Shown here piece after piece: positions 10,601 through 19,328 of a DNA stretch of 64,000 bases. The notes beneath the pieces are model-generated. The model was not told the DNA's origin and made no database searches. It saw nothing but the letters and a program-made list of their open reading frames with translations. Origin of the DNA: Euglena gracilis (taxonomy: Eukaryota > Euglenida > Euglenophyceae > Euglenales); NCBI GenBank assembly GCA_039621445.1, contig CP154956.1, forward strand, positions 23,734,743 to 23,798,742, read 5' to 3'. Position 1 is the stretch's first letter, and every line of letters begins with the position of its first letter. Made by a program: the position numbers and the translations under genes.

Positions 10601-11931
10601 AAGGTAAGGCTCGTGGTCGACAGGCCCAGTCTTCCGCCGGATCGACGGATGAGGAGCAGGATGAACCTGCTTCACCTCCTGTGTCTGCGGATGCCCAGCT
10701 CTGGACCCAGGATATCCTGACCAGACTAGGCACCGTGGAAGAGAGGACGAAGAAACTGGCTGCTATTAGGCACCAGACAGGGTCACTGAATCGATGGATT
10801 CAGCCCCTCTTCGTCCGCGGAGAACCTTTCCACTATGTCTCGGAACATACCTGGACATTCTGGAACAGGCGCTCACCCAGAGTACTGGCACAGTACTTTG
10901 GCGAGGACTGCGTGTTGGATTTCCAGCACGGCACGTCTTTTGCCTGGACGTGCACCGTGTGCCACCATGTGCGGCACAACCAACCGCTTGTGCATGTGTG
11001 CAAGCGGCAGGTGCAATCCTCGTGGTTCCATCACAGGGCATATGTGCCGAACTGTGTGGCGCTCGTATGTGGCGAGTGCCTGAATGCCTGGAAGCACAGC
11101 TTGAACTACTCCTACAGTGAGAATGCTCACGACAGGGATATCCCTGCCTTGTGCATCAACTGTATAGGAGGCAAGTTCGTGCAGACTGCTGATGGAGCAG
11201 TCACCACCATTGTCCCCCAGCACTGGGAGACACTGGAGAAGTGGAAGAATGAGTACAAGCAGGTGGAAGGCCGCCTGAAGCACTCCGACTTCAGAAAGGT
11301 AGAAAGCTACCGCCACACGGGAATGGCCCGTGAGTTCCAGATCGACGCTGGGGCAATGCGCCTCGCCGTCGAGGAACACGCCAAGGTAAGAATGCCTTAC
11401 CTCTGGACTGATGGCGACTGGGAGACACAGGTTTACCCCCTGTTCTCCAAGCGTCAGCATGGCGGATACGCCTTGCCACTGTGGCCTCCTGAAGAACACG
11501 ATTTGGTGGACTTCAGAGGTTGGTTGGCGGCTGTATTACGGCCCCATACCGCAAGAGCTCGGACAGCGAGGTGGATGTATGACATCAACTTCAAGCAGAC
11601 CCCGGGGATGCCCCCGCAGGTGCCTGCGAATCACCCCCGGATGAATTACATCATCTGGCCGGTGATGCTGCCCAGAATTTTCTGGGAGCAACTCCAACGG
11701 TATCTTCAGCATCATGCTGAACGTACCAGGGAGAAGCTGCCGGATAATTGGATCAAGGACTGGGAGACCCCTTCCTTTGATGTCAACGATCCGGAGCTCA
11801 ACACCATTCGGAGTGAATCAGCTCCGCCGCGTTCCCCACGCCAACTGGAGTTGGTTGAGGACCCATTAGGGGACCCCCAACACGACTACTGGCGTGAGGT
11901 CCGCGAACGTCCAGCCGATAAAGGCAGGTAA
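7672..11931 (+). CDS. ORF B2: large protein with Cys/His cluster, function unknown
   Basis: An intact 1419-aa ORF in the same frame as B1, with no family I recognise. Order: Pro-rich head with Lys/Gly repeats (about 100-140); a globular block (about 160-460) with conserved FWxLxFWLGxxCxN, GVQWxxxPL and FPVDFxxFGVxGR; a long Pro/Glu/Ala-rich middle (about 560-1035); and a second globular block (about 1040-1400). The second block carries cysteine pairs at 1094/1097, 1133/1136 and 1161/1164 plus His1108-Val-Cys1110, a pattern fitting two zinc sites. Further on, PGMPPQVPANHPRxNYxIWP is almost invariant in copy 4. Copies 3 and 4 (38129-41703; 56186-60028) and a fragment at 44204-44690 match both globular blocks. 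No polymerase, nuclease or membrane motif is visible. Upstream ATG choice is uncertain because the frame is open back to the B1 stop. Confidence 0.8.
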   Translation: MQVEASQDTPAGQPPAVAQAAMSRPVAAMPPPIPPVWKEPRPPTPKPSPRQAPSQRPATPSPRRAAERQGPSPEMEWEGTEPTPAAPSARPSGIRQTGKDKGKAEGKGKGEGKGVAGKGKGEGKGKGTAREEEEEPAEVLSDFEQMLRFKEELEDEGWRMQHDYHVAGNRPVTPPEAVIEVVLHHTENRVRQFHYGIDLYAFEGEGGRPLLDIQPGFWKLWFWLGYPCQNRGLFSDSTGRSYLHQLGFRDQHVLARRLKAIFDCIHTVGPLGVQWKYYPLNPDIERLIEVLWCNNLQVWLVSHYGSTFRVKRVSLAYPQRYDLCCKYCRQEFPVDFWVFGVRGRPPPPRDNPGLEMERRMLMHVCRDAPDVQGKSRRVHKQRIFMLQQFWWRAWTTYVMEVYIHLRDPQDDRPGMESLPPDYGDAIEGPRRRILGHLRPNWHLADISLEEHLRRQFGGTLDREVFLPLMCHPKAILDQRMPILACVQEFEEGFFDVWEDTRYRGFLGPNRPANAWVQPSWPPPWPNSASSSTLAFYRLADAQGCRWHPDDPRSPEDLRAFIAPEDEPLARRRREASVASTTAISRREERDRSPSVTILEAAPPSPTGTAVSFVSAPRAAGERSVSPAPATAPVCPPVGGDQELPEEEGENVEDILYAALHAPAQPRPDGAPAGDIPVAATPVPTAEAPAEMTGMVVEDILEEPASPTAHISLGGRVLGAVVTGITAVAAALTPRGGGVASSSAAEVVETPDIGAPTPLSPAAVQPPSGDEPQPTETSVAPATPEDQPPVAPAPAVVEDQPPRPDVEMEVEEIPPRPPTPRRVPAVPRTMAEFLGAPAPVEAPISVTTTVPRLVGQDEPARRRPAEQPQERVPTPWSVMRDPAVSMPASPRRQTSTPAPSVPDTRSKPQASSPDSGSAKPKGGKPGAAPCKPPSKGGDGKPPPKGGAGSQPGGQAKGPTTMHDYSAVASSGDGQSKQKGKARGRQAQSSAGSTDEEQDEPASPPVSADAQLWTQDILTRLGTVEERTKKLAAIRHQTGSLNRWIQPLFVRGEPFHYVSEHTWTFWNRRSPRVLAQYFGEDCVLDFQHGTSFAWTCTVCHHVRHNQPLVHVCKRQVQSSWFHHRAYVPNCVALVCGECLNAWKHSLNYSYSENAHDRDIPALCINCIGGKFVQTADGAVTTIVPQHWETLEKWKNEYKQVEGRLKHSDFRKVESYRHTGMAREFQIDAGAMRLAVEEHAKVRMPYLWTDGDWETQVYPLFSKRQHGGYALPLWPPEEHDLVDFRGWLAAVLRPHTARARTARWMYDINFKQTPGMPPQVPANHPRMNYIIWPVMLPRIFWEQLQRYLQHHAERTREKLPDNWIKDWETPSFDVNDPELNTIRSESAPPRSPRQLELVEDPLGDPQHDYWREVRERPADKGR

Positions 11932-12754
11932 GGTGTCTGTCAGCGCCAATGCGGCGTCTTTCAGCACCCTCGTCAGGTATTCGCCTGACACCCTGTTTGG
12001 GTATTCGCCCGAACAGCCCCTTCGAAGACCCTTAGCGGTATTCGCCGCTAGTAAGTTCCCACCGGGATGGTGCCATGTGCAGGATTCCGTGCGCATGCAT
12101 GCACACCCCTCTCCCCTCTCCCCTCTCGCGGGCGTGCGACACGCAGCGAACAGGGCCGACGGCCTCTTTTCCTTTCCCTTTCTTTTCTTTTCGGCCGTTT
12201 GAGGCCTTAAGGCTGCCAGACAGCACAACTTTTCTGGCCTAAGCCAACCCCCCACTCCTCTCTACTTTCCCCCCGGGGCAAATGCTGTCGCCGGCAGTTG
12301 GTTTTGTAGAGTAGGATTTCCTTTTGCGTGGTCAGGTTTGACTGGCCATGCGCCCTGCCCAGGTTTGACTGGTCAGAGGCCCCCTCCTTCCACACCCTCC
12401 CCATGGGTTTTCCTGGAATGCCCATGGACCCAACCCCAAGTGCCTTGGGCACACCCAAACTGGGGGGATGGGTTTGCTTGGCAAGGAAACCTGCCAGCCC
12501 CATTTTCCCCAATGGGCTATAATATACTATACACCCATAAGCCACCGCAAAATAGGTGTAACCATTTTGCGCGTTTTGGGCTTTTTGGGTCCCCTCCTTT
12601 CCGCCCCCCCCCTTTGAGTGGACCCCTGTGCGACGGAAAGGGCCCCTGTGGATGCGCCAGGGTGCACCTCCCACAGACCAGGTCTGTGTACGAAATCCCT
12701 GTGGCCAGAATGCCTGGTCCAAAGGGGAAATCGGGCATAGCCCTGGGAGGGGGA
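11932..12754 (+). other. 3' untranslated region and polypurine tract of copy 1
   Basis: No supported coding here. After the hairpins comes a C/T-rich stretch (12100-12190), a long part with no recognisable feature, and at 12743-12752 a purine run (GGGAGGGGGA) two bases before the LTR. That is where plus-strand DNA synthesis is primed in LTR elements, so it is read as the polypurine tract. Confidence 0.55.
11972..12050 (+). repeat. Three hairpins sharing the core GGTATTCGCC
   Basis: Three successive hairpins just after the B2 stop share the 10-base core GGTATTCGCC but have different stems: GTCAGG/CCTGAC (11972-11989), TGTTTGGG/CCCGAACA (11994-12015, one G-U pair) and TAGCGG/CCGCTA (12033-12050). 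The loop TATTCG is constant while the paired bases covary. A fourth example with a 5-bp stem lies inside B2 at 7955-7970. This suggests either a structured 3' UTR or a small mobile palindrome. Confidence 0.6.
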
Positions 12755-13063
12755 TGTGTACCAGGCGTATGCTTCTGTCCCCTTCCGTTGAGGAAGTTAG
12801 GATGGAAGCAGATCCTATTAGGATCTCCTAATGGGTGCCCCTTCTCTCTCCACAGGTGGTATTCTGTTTGTCTTTCCTTTTCTCCGGACCTGACTTGGTT
12901 ATCCAGTCCGTCCTCCCTGCATTGCTCTGTGCTTTGCTACTTGGGAAGTGGGAAAAGGGTTTTTTACTGTTACTCTGATTTTCAGTTCCCAAGTAGGTGC
13001 GCCAAGGCGAAAGTGAAGGCTTTTGGGAATTGGGAAAGGGGAATTGGGAAACAGACGTACACT
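12755..13063 (+). repeat. 3' LTR of chromovirus copy 1
   Basis: A dispersed repeat of about 309 bp that begins TGTGTAC and ends GTACACT. Related copies start at 61669 and 63688. All share CCACAGGTGGTATTCT in the middle (12851 on here) and GAATTGGGAA further on; the copy at 61669 also shares the CACCAAGGCGAAAG block (this copy reads CGCCAAGGCGAAAG). It follows the polypurine tract, and the 5' LTR of copy 2 ends in the same GTACACT right before its primer-binding site, which supports the LTR reading. Beyond 13063 the sequence changes abruptly to DIRS element C. Confidence 0.7.
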
Positions 13064-15717
13064 GTACCAGCAAAACCTTGTTGCCTGGCTGCCTGATTGA
13101 CATTAATTGGCGCCACCATGATGTCGAAGCACAGTGGGGTACAATCAACAGACAATTCAGGTCTGGGTTTAGCATCAATCTCTGAATCCACTGGGGGATG
13201 ATGCTCCAGGGAGGGGTTGGCATAACCTGGGGGGAGACCCCTTAAATCTGCCTTCAAGGCATCCACCAGCAAGGCCCCTTGGTGGGGGTATCGACAAATG
13301 AACTTGGGGAGTTTTTGTTGCTGGGTGTGCAAAACATGTCCACCTCTGGGGTGATGTGGTGCTTGAAAAACTTCAGAATCTGGTGAAAAATGTTCATGTT
13401 CAGGGTGTAATCCCCTGGATCTTTTTGCTCCCTGGTCAGGGAGTCTGCCAATTGTTCCTTTGCGGGAACCCAAACCACCTGCAAATTGATTTGCTTTTCT
13501 TGGCAATGGTACAGAACGGGTTTTAGGATGGAATTTAGGTATGGCTTTTTGCCTCCCCATTTTGTTAAATAAATTACTGCCACCTGGCTGTCCACATGAA
13601 GAACAATGGTTTGTTTTGGTTTTGCCAAAGCCTTTACAGTTTCCACTGCAGACATCAATTCTTTTTGATTGATGTGAAGGACATGCAGGTCCCTCCAGAA
13701 ATCTTGGACCTTTTGACCAGAATTTTTGTCCAGCCCCCCCCCATTGCCAGGTGCTGCTGTCTGAGAACAGTTCTTGAGACGCCTGGGATTGAAAGGCTCT
13801 GCCCACACCTGGCTGCAAAAATGCCTTTAACTCCACAATTTGATCTTTGACCCCCTGCGGAATGGTTAGGGTGTGGTCCCAACCCCACTTTGTGTGCAAA
13901 TCCACCATTTTGCAAAGTTGATCTGTCAGAATTCTGAGAAAAGGCATTGAAACTAAATAGCTTCTAACTTGCCCTACAATAGAGCTGAGTTTTCTGCAGC
14001 TCATTTTTTGTGCTGTCAGCACCTTTCTTAATTCCTTTCTTAGGGATTTTAATTTTTCCTGTGGAATTTCCAGTTGGCCTTTTTTCAAATTCATCCACTG
14101 GCCCAAATGCTTTATTTCCTGTGTTGGTTCTAGACATGATTTGGGGAGGTTTATTCTGAAACCTGCAAGCAAAATATCTTTTTTCATTTCTGCCAAATGA
14201 TGGGCTGGTGTCTTTTTGCTGGGGGCTAACAGCAAAATGTCGTCCAGGTAGATGAAAACTACCTTTCCTTCCTTCCTCCATTTACTTTCCCAGACTCTCA
14301 TGAGAGTCATATACTTTTGTGGCAGGCTGCTTAACCCAAAGCATGCAGCTTGAAATTGCCACGTTTCCCACCCACCTGCATACAAACATGCTTTTCCAGG
14401 CTGCTGTGCAGCTTTAAATGGAAATAAGCATCTTTCAGATCTATTTTTCCACAGAACCAACCCTTTCTGAGATATGGGAATATGTTTCCCATGTGTTCCA
14501 GTCTGAACTTCTGGGGGGTGAAATGTTGATTTAACTGTCGACAATCTGAAATTAGTCTTTCCTTTGTCTTTCCCCCTTCCTGTTTGGAAATGATAAAATA
14601 AGGGACAAAATGTTTTGTTTCCTCTGGGGGGATTTGCCTGGTTGCCCCTGCACATTCGTATTCCCTCAGAATTTTTTGAGCAGTCATTATTTCTTGGGGA
14701 GTTTTTAAGGGAACTTTTAGAGACATCTGAGGGGGGAGGGGAAGATCTTCCCTGACCCCTTCCCTTATCAGGTTTAATACCTCTGTGCTGGCTCCTGCCT
14801 TGACCCAATGGGGAATGCTGGCCTGCAGGGCCTTGTAAGGGGGTACCCCTGGGTGTAATGTGTCTGGGGATTCCACAGGCCCCATCACTGGGGTCCTTCC
14901 CCCTGGCTGCCCCATCACTGGGGACACACCTGGCTGCCCCATCACCGGGGTCCTGCCTGGCTGCCCCATCACTGGGGTCACCTCTGGCCCTGCCATAGGG
15001 CTGTCCAAAGACAGGCTTTCCCCCTGATTTTGAAAGATTGGGGAAAGTCTGTGTCTGCAATGGGGAGGTACATATATAGCTGGGGGGTGTGGGCTGATTA
15101 CCTTCTGGGGGGCCCTGGTGTAGCCAATCTTGGGCCTCCCCCCCAAGGGCTAATGTGACCTTGAATGCACTGGCCTTCAATGGCCACTTGATTTTGATTG
15201 AAATGGCCTCCATTGGCCTTGAAGTCTTGATGCATCTCCTGGCCTCCATTGGCCTTTTGGATATAATGGCCTCCATTGCCCTTGATATTTTGATGCTTCC
15301 CCTGGCCCCCATTGGCCTCTTGCATATAATGGCCTCCATTGGCCTTCCCCTGAAGGGGGGGTTGGTTGCTTGGGTGTGCAGCTCCTGAGGGTTTTGTGTT
15401 TGAGAGAGCTGTGGGGTAAGTTGGACATACCTTTCCCCCGTGGGAGCTTTCCAGGTTTGGACACAGGCTGCCATAGCTTTGCTCCTGGGCCCACTGCCCT
15501 CTTGGATGATGGCTTCCATAGCCATGATTCTGGGCCCCAGGCCCTGTCCAATGATGGCTGCCATAGCCTTGGTTTTGAGTTGAATCCTTTGGATTGAGGC
15601 TGCCATAGCCTTTGCTTTCTCCCCTGAAAGGGGAGGAACTGAGAAAAAGGGGTGGAGTCTGTTAGACCTGTGATGGTGGTCCCCCTCTGTCTTCTCTTCC
15701 TGACCACAGTTGTCCAT
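13064..15717 (-). pseudogene. DIRS-type element C: gag tail, RT and RNase H, broken
   Basis: A DIRS-type retroelement on the minus strand, frameshifted at least three times (near 14345, 13760 and 13256). From 15707 to about 15150 there is a Gly/Gln/Trp-rich repeat stretch (GQWRP, YGS) fitting the end of a gag-like protein. RT follows, with RLISDCRQLN, KIDLKDAYFHL and FIYLDDILLLA; the LISDCRQLN form and the low similarity to gypsy RT point to the DIRS group. RNase H follows with the HVDSQVAV and WVPAKEQLADSLTR motifs, then the post-RNase H stretch seen in DIRS elements. The element ends at 13064, just after the first residues of what in element D is the recombinase ORF, because copy 1's LTR abuts it. 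It has no recombinase. Confidence 0.8.
14878..14995 (-). repeat. Tandem repeat coding PVMGQPG
   Basis: Four to five imperfect units of roughly 36 bp, each holding CCCCATCACTGGGG (a 4-bp hairpin) or CCCCATCACCGGGG. On the minus strand they code a repeated PVMGQPG motif just ahead of the element C RT domain, a low-complexity linker. Confidence 0.75.
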
Positions 15718-16036
15718 GGTCCATGGCCATCATTTTTAGGGGGGGAGCCTGAAACCTTGAATTTTGAAATTTTTGAAGTACTGGGTGGTGGGGGGGGTTG
15801 CGATGGCCACGGACGGACGTGTCGCTGCCGCCCCTCCAGCTTCTGAAGCTGCTGCTGTGTCTACACCTTCCCCAGCTTCAGCTCTTTGAAATTCATTTTT
15901 CATGGAAGTCCCGTTGTTGAATTCCGAGAGTTGAATTCTTCTGTCAGGAAGTTGAAGTTCCGAAAATTTTCGTCCACTTGAGTTCGTAGAAGTAAAGTTC
16001 TTTCTCCTTGAGGTCGAAGGGATGAATTAGGAATCA
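15718..16036 (-). other. Leader of DIRS element C, no gene seen
   Basis: This stretch lies between the first Met of the element C reading frame and its terminal repeat. I see no convincing coding sequence or named signal. It includes a short G-run (15789-15798) and Ser/Ala-like codon repeats in several frames. Confidence 0.35.
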
Positions 16037-16130
16037 GCCAACTCCGGCAACAAAAAGCAGTAAGAAGCACCCCCCGCGCATGCACAAACACACCAGAACA
16101 GAACAGCCGGCAAGGAAAGCAGGACCTCAC
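16037..16130 (-). repeat. Terminal repeat at the 5' end of DIRS element C
   Basis: About 94 bp matching, in the same orientation, the repeat at the 5' end of element D (20668-20781), and matching the copies at 16270-16385 and 20876-20976 in reverse complement. Shared pieces are ACTCCGGCAA, AAAGCAGTAAGAA, CAGCCGG and AGGACCTCAC. Inverted terminal repeats of this kind are expected for DIRS-like elements. Confidence 0.65.
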
Positions 16131-16214
16131 CATCTCGCAGTGCGGAGCCCGAATGGTCGCACTCCCTCGGGGAAAACCGACAAGGGAGGAAGGGGCTTCG
16201 AGGGTGAAGCACAA

Positions 16215-16570
16215 AGACCTTTCGGACTCCGGTGAAGAATGATCCAGGAGGAAGGGACAGTGACGGCGGAGCACAACACAACAGTGAGGTCCTGCTCTTC
16301 TTTCCGGCTGTTTTTTGTGTTTTTGGTGTTGGTTGTGGTGTCTCTTACTGCGATGAGTTGTCGGAGTAGGCGGACTCGGAGACGGTGTCGGACTTCTCGG
16401 TGGCTCGCGGCGGCGGGTTACTGGCCTGTCTGTGGGTGAACTGAAATTCTTTGGGGGGGCCTTACTGACTTTTTTGTTCTTTTCCGGGTCGGGGGGGCGG
16501 GCTCACTGTTGTTTTGTGCTCCGCCTTCGCTGTCCCTTCCTCCTGGACTATTCTTAACCGGAGTCCGAAA
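16215..16570. repeat. 3' terminal repeat of element D inside a larger inverted repeat
   Basis: The terminal repeat of element D (16270-16385) is in inverted orientation to its 5' copy at 20668-20781. It sits inside a second inverted repeat: bases about 16215-16265 are nearly the reverse complement of about 16520-16570 (the GCTCCGCC-CACTGTCCCTTCCTCCTGGA block). DIRS elements carry extra complementary regions used to circularise the cDNA, which may explain it; a decayed second copy is the alternative. Confidence 0.55.
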
Positions 16571-17717
16571 CAGCTCCGGCTCCGCACAAGAACCCAGTGA
16601 GGCTTTGTGCACCATTTTTTGGACAGCAACCCCGCCTTTTTACCCGCTTCCCACCGCAAATAATGGGAAGAAAAAGAGTGCACATTTTTCCATTTTCCAA
16701 TCTGGCACACCTCCTCAGAGGACAAACCTGCCAGTTTATACATGTATACTCCAGCCCCCCTGGTGGAGTGGGGGGCCCACTGGGGGGGTACCCCATGTTT
16801 CTCCAACAATCGTTTTGTCAAAGTCCCAATGGTTTTTGCAGACAGAGGGGTAAAAGGGGGTTTTAGACTTAACAACGGAGGTCCCCCTGGGGGGCACAGT
16901 GTGGTGTCAAACTGACATATTTTTTCATGTTAAACCAGGGACAAATATTGGGACATGAAGTAATCTGGGGAATTTCCTCCCACTGAGTCTGTCTCCAACC
17001 CTTTCTTTGGACCAAAACAAAAACCTTGCCATCAACCTGGGACACTGTCCTGAAGGTTCTGCTCAAGTCCAGTGAACGATGCAAACAGACGAGTCTGAAA
17101 CTTAAAATAACCTGGTCTCTCAGATCACTGAGGCACTCTGGGGGAGGTGCTGCTGCCAATTTCTGGAGTAATGACTCGGGATTCCAAAATGAAGAATACC
17201 TGGGGGTGGAAGTATTCCATTTTCTTTTGTAGGGAGCCAACAGGGGTAAAAACCTTAACATGTGAAATGCAGGAAGCTGTACCACAGCACTATAAGCATT
17301 CCTGGCTTGAGCCACACTGAAGGAGAAAATTTTAATGATGCCAGAAGCAATTAATTCTGGGCTCATGGTGTCGAGGTCCATCTGGGACAAGGCCAAAACT
17401 CCCCACAGGAGTCTGAAGGCAGAATCATATCTTTCCAAGGACAGATTTTGACTTAAGAAATTGTCAACCACTGAGGGGGGGATCTGTTGCTTCCGTAACA
17501 ACTGCCTGACAATAAAATGCAGGCTAGGTGCCATCTTGGCTTTTTCATGGGCTGCCCGTGACAAATCTCGAACATGTAGTGGCAAGACAGAATTCTCAGG
17601 GCTGGTGTGTGTGGAATGTGAATTTTTATTAACAGGGGCCACCACACAGCTGAAACCCACAGGGGGCAAATCAGAAGGCATTTTAGGTGTCTGTGTTCGT
17701 TTAATCTCAGGAGCCAC
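16462..17717 (-). pseudogene. Tyrosine recombinase of DIRS element D, one frameshift
   Basis: This is the site-specific recombinase that DIRS elements use instead of a DDE integrase. Two overlapping reading frames make it up: 17717-16869 (N-terminal SAM-like DNA-binding region and the start of the catalytic domain, with a candidate first Arg in LHRSLDLSR) and 16875-16462 (the rest). The second frame has HSTRG (His36, Arg39), then W62 and a Tyr nucleophile candidate Y72 in KWKNVHSFSSHYLR; the H-x-x-R, W/H, then Y about ten residues later order is that of tyrosine recombinases. A single frame change near 16870-16900 separates them. It reads into the terminal repeat at its end. Gene order RT, RNase H, recombinase agrees with DIRS. 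Confidence 0.82.
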
Positions 17718-17766
17718 TGGCTCAGGACAGACCGGGGGGGGGTTGCATAAACGTCTGAGAACATGT

Positions 17767-19328
17767 CTAGAGGCAGTTCAAACTGTCTGTGGCCACTGCC
17801 TGAAAATGGGGCCATCGGCTCACAAACTGAGAAAGTTTGTGATTCCCTGGTGATGCAAACATGTCCACAATTGGGTTGATGAATTGCTGGAAAATGTGCA
17901 TGACTTTTTTGAAAATGAAAGGGTTTAAACTGTAATCCCCTGGGTCGAAGTGCCATCTGCTGATGGCATCGCTTTTCATGCTTCGAGATGGAGCCCAGTG
18001 AACTTGGAGGGTGATGTCCATTTCCATACACCACTTGAGTGTCTGATGAGTTTGTTCAGGTGGGGTAGCCTGCCCCCCCTTTGAGAATTTGAGAAGATAG
18101 TAGTAGGAACCTTTGTTGTCCACTGTTAGGGACACTGTGTCCTTTTTTTCCTGGCCAAAGACCTTACAGTTGAGATGGCTGCGATCAATTCTTTTGTATT
18201 GATAGTAAATGAGAGTCCTTTCGCCAAAATTCTTGTAATTGGGTGCCAGCTTGTAGGTCCAGGCCTCCTCAACCAAATATTGAACTGTCTGATTCCAGGT
18301 GTCTGGTGGCTGGGCTTGGGAAGGGTCTCCCCCTTCCAGGTCTGCAGAATTTCCCTGACATCTTGCAGTTGAGATTTTACGACCTCTGGGATTGGAACCT
18401 GATGATCCCAGCCAAATTTTTCTTGTAGGTTGACAATACCTACCAAAGTGTCTGTGAATGCCCTGAGGAAGGGCAGCCCCTCCAAGAAGCTTCTTATGCA
18501 TCCCAAAATTGGGGCCATTTTCCTGCAACTGAGGGACTGGTGTGTGACTAATTTCCCCAGTTCACTCCCAACCATTTTCAGTTTTTCTGTCCCCAGCTGT
18601 AATTTTCCCTGTGCCAGATTGAGGTGAAATCCCAAATGGGGGAGATTTTGGGTGGGTTGAAGGATTGATTTCTTGCTGTTGATTTTGAAACCCCCCTGCA
18701 GTAAATCTGCTACCATGATGGCCAGGTGGTGGCTGACTTGCTTCTGACTGTCTCCTGTCAGGAGGACGTCGTCCATGTACACAAAGCATAAAAGGCCTTT
18801 GGCCCTCCAACGTTTTTCCAGGCATTTCATTAGACTCATGGATTTTTCTGGCAGCACATTTAAACCAAAACAAGCTGCCTGGAATTCCCAGCATGTGTCT
18901 TCCAAAGACAGCCTCATGTAGGGTCTTAGGGCTGGGTTCAACATTAAATGAAAGTAGGCGTCCTTTAAGTCTACTTTCGCACCCCGTTGTCGTTTTTTCG
19001 GGTGCCTGAAGATGACCTGGATGTTGTCCAGTTTGAATGGGTGTGGGGAAAAATGCTCGTTCAGTTGGCGACAGTCGCTGATTAAACGATGTTTTTCCCC
19101 CTGAGGCTCTCTTTTGGAGATTACAAACCAAGGGATGGTGTATTGGGTACCCTCCCAGGGGACTGGTTTTATGGCTCCTGCCTGAATATAGTCCTGTAAA
19201 GTGCTTTTTGCCTTTTGTATTTCCACCTTTGACTTTGGTATGGAACATGTGCTGAGGGAGGGGGGTGACTGCCAAGGGGGGGTTACCCCCTGTGTGATCA
19301 GTTGCAACACCCTGGGGGGGGGCTGCAA
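17767..19328 (-). pseudogene. RT and RNase H of DIRS element D, one frameshift
   Basis: Reverse transcriptase runs 19328-18126 with RLISDCRQLN, KVDLKDAYFHL, AACFGLNVLP and the catalytic FVYMDDVLL. The RNase H starts in that frame (TINTKELIAA) and continues after a shift near 18140 in the frame ending at 17767 (SLTVDNKGSYY, HWAPSRSMKSDAISR). It ends with IVDMFASPGNHK and FVSRWPHFQAVATDSL, the stretch following RNase H that I know from DIRS/PAT-type polymerases. The protein is clearly related to that of element C but is not a recent copy of it. RT begins about where gag ends in another frame, so the two ORFs overlap near 19300. Confidence 0.85.
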
